Shown in pieces: positions 60,373 through 64,000 of a DNA stretch of 64,000 bases. The DNA comes from Mogibacterium kristiansenii (GTDB lineage: Bacteria; Bacillota; Clostridia; Peptostreptococcales; Anaerovoracaceae), in contig NZ_VUNA01000007.1 in NCBI RefSeq assembly GCF_009695905.1, positions 1 to 64,000 of the forward strand, in the 5' to 3' direction. The position numbers and the translations under genes were made by a program. Under the pieces are notes generated by a model. The model made no database searches and was not told where the DNA came from. It was given only the letters and a program-made list of their open reading frames with translations. Position 1 is the first letter of the stretch; the number at the start of each line of letters is the position of its first letter.

Positions 60373-61365
60373 CTAGCCAATCTTAATGTTCCGAAGAACC
60401 CCTGCGTGCTGCGTGTTCTTGAGAACTGTAGCTGCAACCATCTCGACCTCTCCATCCTTCACGGCGCCCGGATCATCGAAATTTGGAACATAGGTCTTAA
60501 TGCTTGCATCCCCTGTCAGAGTAGCCGCATGGAAACCATCGTTAATGTCGAACTTCACGCCGTAGATGTCGGTAAGTCCGGTCTTCTCGCTACCGCCAAC
60601 AGAACGCTTCAATCCGGATTTCACAACACTGTTTGCTGTAGCAGTATCGCCGGAAACTGTATAGTGATTACCAAGGTCCATGAATCTTACACCATCCATG
60701 GAAACAACCTTTCTGCCGAACGCTTCCTCAGACTCGGTCTTGTAGCCAAGCGTTCTCGCAAGCGTCTGCACCTTGCCCAGCATCTGAGTGTTCATCAGCA
60801 GCGCATCTGCATCGGTCATTCGTACGAGGTTCATCAGTTCCTCGTAGAGCTGATCTGCGTTTGCTCTGAGTGATGTAATGTTGGACACGTCAATGATGGA
60901 TCCGGTATTGAATTCTGTAGATGTACCTACAAGCATCTTATCCAGTCCGTCAAACTCTTCCGTTGAGGTTGTGCTGTTACCATTAATAAGTGTGTGATGG
61001 AACAGCGAGATTGCGGCTCTAATCTTCTCTTCCATCTGGAAGCTCAGATTATTGTACCGTCCCTCCGCTGTCTTCAGCACACGGTCCATCGTGAACTTTC
61101 CTCCGAAAATTTTGAGGTTTGCGCTCTTCTGTTCTACGGTTGCCTGAGATGACTCATATTCCTGGTTCAGCTGTCTGAACGCTGCTGTGGATGGAAGCTT
61201 CTTCTGCAGGTACGAATATGTCAGAGTGCTGCCTCCGCTCGGAGATACAGTATCATCAAATGGCAGCATCTGCAGAATTTCGGATTCCCGAAGGAATGTA
61301 TCCACTACCTGCTGAGCTACCTTGTCGGACATTCCGGCTCTCATTTCGGCCAATGTCATTGCCAT
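60373..61365 (-). CDS. Major capsid protein
   Basis: A 330-aa HK97-fold candidate. MAMTLAEMRAGMSDKVAQQV starts it. There are charged N-terminal helices, a central FGGKFTMDRVLKTAEGRYN loop and FDGLDKMLVGTSTEFNTG. A beta-rich C-terminal half carries MNTQMLGKVQTLARTLGYK and DIYGVKFDINDGFHAATL. It comes directly after the scaffold gene, which confirms the assignment. The pattern of a separate scaffold and a capsid without a long delta domain fits. It is the most abundant phage product expected. Confidence 0.9.
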   Translation of the reverse strand: MAMTLAEMRAGMSDKVAQQVVDTFLRESEILQMLPFDDTVSPSGGSTLTYSYLQKKLPSTAAFRQLNQEYESSQATVEQKSANLKIFGGKFTMDRVLKTAEGRYNNLSFQMEEKIRAAISLFHHTLINGNSTTSTEEFDGLDKMLVGTSTEFNTGSIIDVSNITSLRANADQLYEELMNLVRMTDADALLMNTQMLGKVQTLARTLGYKTESEEAFGRKVVSMDGVRFMDLGNHYTVSGDTATANSVVKSGLKRSVGGSEKTGLTDIYGVKFDINDGFHAATLTGDASIKTYVPNFDDPGAVKDGEVEMVAATVLKNTQHAGVLRNIKIG

Positions 61366-61386
61366 AAAATCACCTTTTTCCTTTCT

Positions 61387-62022
61387 TTACTGTGCGCCAT
61401 CACCTTCATAGTGCATCTTTAATGCTTCTGCAAGGTTCTTAGGCTCGGGTTTGTTGTTGTTGCCGCCCTTCGGCAGCTGACCACCACCAAGCGGCTTTAA
61501 GCCGCCGTTGTCGCCGGAGTTAAACATTGTCGGGAATGCAGTCTTGAGTGTTTCAATCTGCTTATCCCATCCTTTAATGGAATCATTTTCATCCAGTTCC
61601 AATGTTTCCCCGTTTTTCTTAAGACTTTCGTCTAATTTGAATGTGAGGTAATCAACATCAACTGCATTTTCTGAAAGAAGCGCTACTTTGATTGCAGATT
61701 TCAGCTTGGTATCTGCCAGCTGCTTTTTCAAATCCGTCACCTGTCCTTCGTAGGCTGTAATCTTTCCCTGCAGTTCATCATTGCCTTGAGTGTCAGCCTT
61801 CAGCTGAGTAATCAGAGTGTTCGCCTTGTCCAGTTCGTCCGTCTGACTGTCATATTTCGTCTGTAAGGCATCGTATTTGCCTCTGCCAACATATTCTCCT
61901 TCAGAGAGGTCGGCATAACGTACATGCTTCAGTTTGTCCGGTTCATTGGCGTTCACCTCATCCATCTTTGCCTTCACCTTTTCAAAAAGTTCACTTCCTA
62001 GCAATTCTTCTAATTTCATCAC
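61387..62022 (-). CDS. Capsid scaffolding protein (GP20-like)
   Basis: A 211-aa protein with the GP20 minor structural protein pattern. A basic-acidic N-terminus (MKLEELLGSELFEKVKAKM) precedes a long coiled coil at about 45-115 (TKYDSQTDELDKANTLITQL and neighbours). A region with DVDYLTFKLDESL follows, then a flexible Gly/Asn/Pro-rich tail (GGLKPLGGGQLPKGGNNN). It guides capsid assembly and is removed later. It lies upstream of the capsid gene, as usual. Confidence 0.9.
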   Translation of the reverse strand: MMKLEELLGSELFEKVKAKMDEVNANEPDKLKHVRYADLSEGEYVGRGKYDALQTKYDSQTDELDKANTLITQLKADTQGNDELQGKITAYEGQVTDLKKQLADTKLKSAIKVALLSENAVDVDYLTFKLDESLKKNGETLELDENDSIKGWDKQIETLKTAFPTMFNSGDNGGLKPLGGGQLPKGGNNNKPEPKNLAEALKMHYEGDGAQ

Positions 62023-62126
62023 AATTCCTTTCCGAGCACTGTCTTTGCGTGCTCTCCCGATAGTTTTTAAGACTTAACTGGTCTGCTCTGCGGATAGTTT
62101 AAGAGCCATAACGCATTTTTGGGCAA

Positions 62127-62161
62127 TAAAAAAGCATCCTGCCAAGGTTGGCAAAATGCTT
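62127..62161 (-). terminator. Terminator downstream of the YjcQ-like gene
   Basis: On the minus strand AAGCAT-TTTGCCAA pairs with TTGGCAGG-ATGCTT with small mismatches, followed by TTTTATT. It separates the YjcQ-like gene from the scaffold gene. Confidence 0.75.
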
Positions 62162-62186
62162 GTAAACAGTATTTAATTGTGCCGTC

Positions 62187-62531
62187 TTACATGAACGGCG
62201 TAATCTCTTTTATGTCCTTTAGGAATTGCTTCGCCTTCTCCATAAATGAGTTGTCGCATAAATAGTCAATTCCCTCCGGTGTGATTCTTGTATTCTCCAG
62301 CATCGTGGCATAAGGTGTTTCCTGTCCGTCTATGTCTACAAAAACGATTCCTTCAATCAGTCCCATGCGGTGCATATTGTATATGACATATGCCCAATAG
62401 GATTTGTTGATTCTAAGCAGTTCGCTCCCATAGTTCAGCTTATTGCCGTCTATCGGTTCCCCCTTCTTTAGGCACTGATATAGATATGCCAGGAGCTGAT
62501 ACACTATCACATGGTAATCGTCTTTTGCCAT
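62187..62531 (-). CDS. YjcQ family protein
   Basis: A 114-aa winged-helix-like protein: MAKDDYHVIVYQLLAYLYQC to LKDIKEITPFM. The pattern QLLAYLYQCLKKGEPID and the later ITPEGIDYLCDNSFMEKAK are those of the YjcQ family, often carried by phages and genomic islands in Firmicutes. It sits inside the head gene cluster, set off by its own terminator, so it behaves like a moron gene. Function unknown. Confidence 0.85.
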   Translation of the reverse strand: MAKDDYHVIVYQLLAYLYQCLKKGEPIDGNKLNYGSELLRINKSYWAYVIYNMHRMGLIEGIVFVDIDGQETPYATMLENTRITPEGIDYLCDNSFMEKAKQFLKDIKEITPFM

Positions 62532-62548
62532 TTTAGCCCCAACTTACC

Positions 62549-62869
62549 TCATTTTCGCATAAAATCAAGAAGATTCGCCCAATCCGGGTATTCCTTGTCA
62601 AAAGTTTCCTTTTCTTCTGCTGTCAGTTTATGTGGGTAATCTTCAAACAAGTCAAATTCGTTTTTCTTATCAAAACTAATTATATATTCCCAGAATTCAT
62701 CGCCCGTATCTTTCCACCAAACTTTATCATTTATATTCCATTTAAGCCATCCATCTGATGTGACTGCCGGGGTCTTAAGTGTAGGAGGCTTTTCCCTTCC
62801 AAAAATATCGAGATCATCAATTACAATACCTCTACTAAGTGCTTTTTCATAATATTCATAATCATTCAT
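62549..62869 (-). CDS. Possible partner or immunity protein of the minor head protein, 106 aa
   Basis: A 106-aa acidic, aromatic-rich protein starting MNDYEYYEKALSRGIVIDDL. The real start is ATG 62869 (AAGGAGG upstream), overlapping the stop of the minor head gene by eight bases; the frame to 62875 uses TTG and is less likely. I do not recognise a family. Its size, acidity and translational coupling to a head protein with a zincin-like C-terminus resemble immunity genes placed after polymorphic toxin domains. This is inference from context. Confidence 0.6.
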   Translation of the reverse strand: MNDYEYYEKALSRGIVIDDLDIFGREKPPTLKTPAVTSDGWLKWNINDKVWWKDTGDEFWEYIISFDKKNEFDLFEDYPHKLTAEEKETFDKEYPDWANLLDFMRK

Positions 62870-64000
62870 CTTCAAGGGCCTCCTTCATTAACTCATAGAA
62901 AGCCGGGTACTTTGATTTGAAACTTTCCGGCGCTTCCATGTATTCTCGATATGGTTCTGAAATGAATTCAAGCATCCTATCAATTCGCAAATCACCGTTT
63001 CCATCAAATGCATCTTCCTTTTTGTGAACATAGATTCTTCCTTGATATTCAGATATAAGCTTATCACTTTTTACAAGCAAAACATCAACAGCATCGCCAT
63101 TGGTTCTATGTTTTGTTTCTGGTATTATATCAGATGAATTCACATCTTTGAATATAGCTTTTTTTAATGCTGTCACTTTTTCTTGGTTCATTACTTTTGC
63201 ATCCACCAAATGCCCGATTTCGTGATACACTTCATCTAACGTTGCACCTGCTGCGATATACATAATATCCCGTTTTTTATCATAAGCACTTCCTCCACCA
63301 CCAACCACAATCGTTGTTGATTTCATTGCATCAACAACTTTTGCCGGTGTATTTTCGATTGCCTTTAAGATAGTTATCTGTTCATTTACAACATTTCTTG
63401 CTCCAGGTGCCTTCTTAAACAAAAAATCGACTAAACCATCCGGAACATCCAAATACGCTTTTCTAAACGCTTCAAAATCTTTCGCCTTATCCAGCCCGAA
63501 ATATTCGGCTCTGGCTTTCAGCCGTTCCAGCTCGTCATCGTCCAGCGCCCACCGTGCCCGCTGCAACAATGCACACCGGCAATTAATATCCTGTGAAGCA
63601 AGTCCAAATGCGGATGGATACATTACTTGTATTCCTCCAACATCAAATGGTTCATCCAGTTCCTTGATTTGCCCGTCCAATTCCCTGTGTAGCGGCCGTG
63701 TCCTTCCGTCCAATGTGGCATCCCATTGTTTCATGATATCTGCCCCGGCAGCCATTGCTTTGTGCTGTGCATCGAATGCAGCCGTACACTGAACACGATG
63801 CCCTTCTGTCCTAGCAATTCGCATGGACTTATTGAATCCGATTTTTGAAGCGTTGCTGATGTTTCGTGCAATGTTTGCATAACTGTCTGCTGTGGCAATC
63901 CCGCGGCTCACTTCGTTCCGAATGTGCTTGCTCAATTGATGCACATATTCGCCATACAACCGTTTTGACACCTTCGGGCTAAGCTGCACTGCTTTTACCA
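62862..64000 (-). CDS. Phage minor head protein (SPP1 gp7-like) with C-terminal zincin-like domain, partial
   Basis: The frame is open to the right edge, so the start lies beyond the window; a GTG at 63989 is internal. Visible are about 379 codons. The first 145 residues have the head-morphogenesis signature IARTEGHRVQ, WDATLDGRTRPLHRELDGQ and DINCRCALLQ, as in SPP1 gp7-type proteins. The last 190 residues are a separate domain containing HEIGH (about residues 256-260 counted from that GTG) and LMKEALEDE at the end, i.e. a zinc-metallopeptidase HExxH motif like those of ATLF-type toxin domains. Head proteins with C-terminal toxin-like domains are known in Firmicutes phages. The gene after it may protect the host. 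Confidence 0.85.
   Translation of the reverse strand, partial: VKAVQLSPKVSKRLYGEYVHQLSKHIRNEVSRGIATADSYANIARNISNASKIGFNKSMRIARTEGHRVQCTAAFDAQHKAMAAGADIMKQWDATLDGRTRPLHRELDGQIKELDEPFDVGGIQVMYPSAFGLASQDINCRCALLQRARWALDDDELERLKARAEYFGLDKAKDFEAFRKAYLDVPDGLVDFLFKKAPGARNVVNEQITILKAIENTPAKVVDAMKSTTIVVGGGGSAYDKKRDIMYIAAGATLDEVYHEIGHLVDAKVMNQEKVTALKKAIFKDVNSSDIIPETKHRTNGDAVDVLLVKSDKLISEYQGRIYVHKKEDAFDGNGDLRIDRMLEFISEPYREYMEAPESFKSKYPAFYELMKEALEDE

Larger units (their letters stand above)
48524..64000 (-). mobile_element. Siphovirus prophage, late region (truncated by window edge)
   Basis: From right to left on the minus strand the genes follow the order of Firmicutes siphophages: minor head protein, scaffold, major capsid, head-tail connectors, major tail protein, frameshifted tail chaperones, tape measure, distal tail, tail-associated proteins, holin, endolysin. 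All are transcribed in one direction with short gaps or overlaps. Codon and AT content differ somewhat from the host genes. No integrase, repressor, terminase or portal is in the window; they should lie to the right. The left end must fall between the nnr promoter and the terminator at 48697. Confidence 0.93.

Overview
This window looks like the chromosome of an anaerobic, low-to-moderate-GC Firmicute of class Clostridia. It carries butyrate kinase, pyruvate carboxylase, an S-box (SAM-I) riboswitch before metK, the rpsU-yqeY pair, strong AAGGAGG-type ribosome binding sites and a Firmicutes-type siphophage. Genus cannot be fixed from sequence alone.

Layout. 1-670: a hairpin repeat array. 0.67-9.1 kb (minus): buk, pyc, typA and a DUF2207 membrane protein. 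9.3-10.7 kb (plus): dCMP deaminase and a divergent dapB. 10.8-15.2 kb (minus): metK behind a SAM riboswitch, then two flavoproteins. 15.3-18.7 kb (plus): an unrecognised protein, an AlaX-type editing protein and a cytidylate kinase-like protein. 18.8-23.6 kb (minus): an AT-richer potassium island with trkH, trkA, a short kdpD and kdpE but no kdpFABC. 23.8-28.6 kb (minus): a PC4-like protein, a MetA-aspartate kinase fusion, prmA and nfo. 28.7-31.9 kb (plus): tcdA and a GH2-fold protein lacking its usual nucleophile. 32.0-32.9 kb: a second repeat array and tRNA-Gly. 33.0-41.9 kb (minus): an eight-gene operon resembling dlt with a carrier-protein-type PLP decarboxylase inserted, followed by its two-component system and sfsA. 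42.1-44.6 kb (minus): a metal-responsive arsR, HMA and P1B-ATPase operon. 44.7-46.1 kb: a third repeat array and related hairpins. 46.2-48.5 kb (minus): yqeY, rpsU and nnr. About 48.6-64 kb: the late half of a siphovirus prophage, lysis genes on the left and head genes on the right, running off the right edge.

The most unusual content is as follows. (1) The dlt-like operon joins an adenylating enzyme, a carrier protein, a BtrK-like decarboxylase, an MBOAT acyltransferase and an SGNH protein; it may decorate a surface polymer with a decarboxylated amino acid. (2) A single polypeptide carries homoserine acyltransferase and aspartate kinase. (3) Three tandem hairpin arrays have exact periods of 87, 86 and 107 bp, and their units appear related. 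(4) An exact 16-nt element is shared by the promoters of the dlt-like and potassium operons. (5) The phage minor head protein carries a zincin-like C-terminal domain followed by a possible partner gene.
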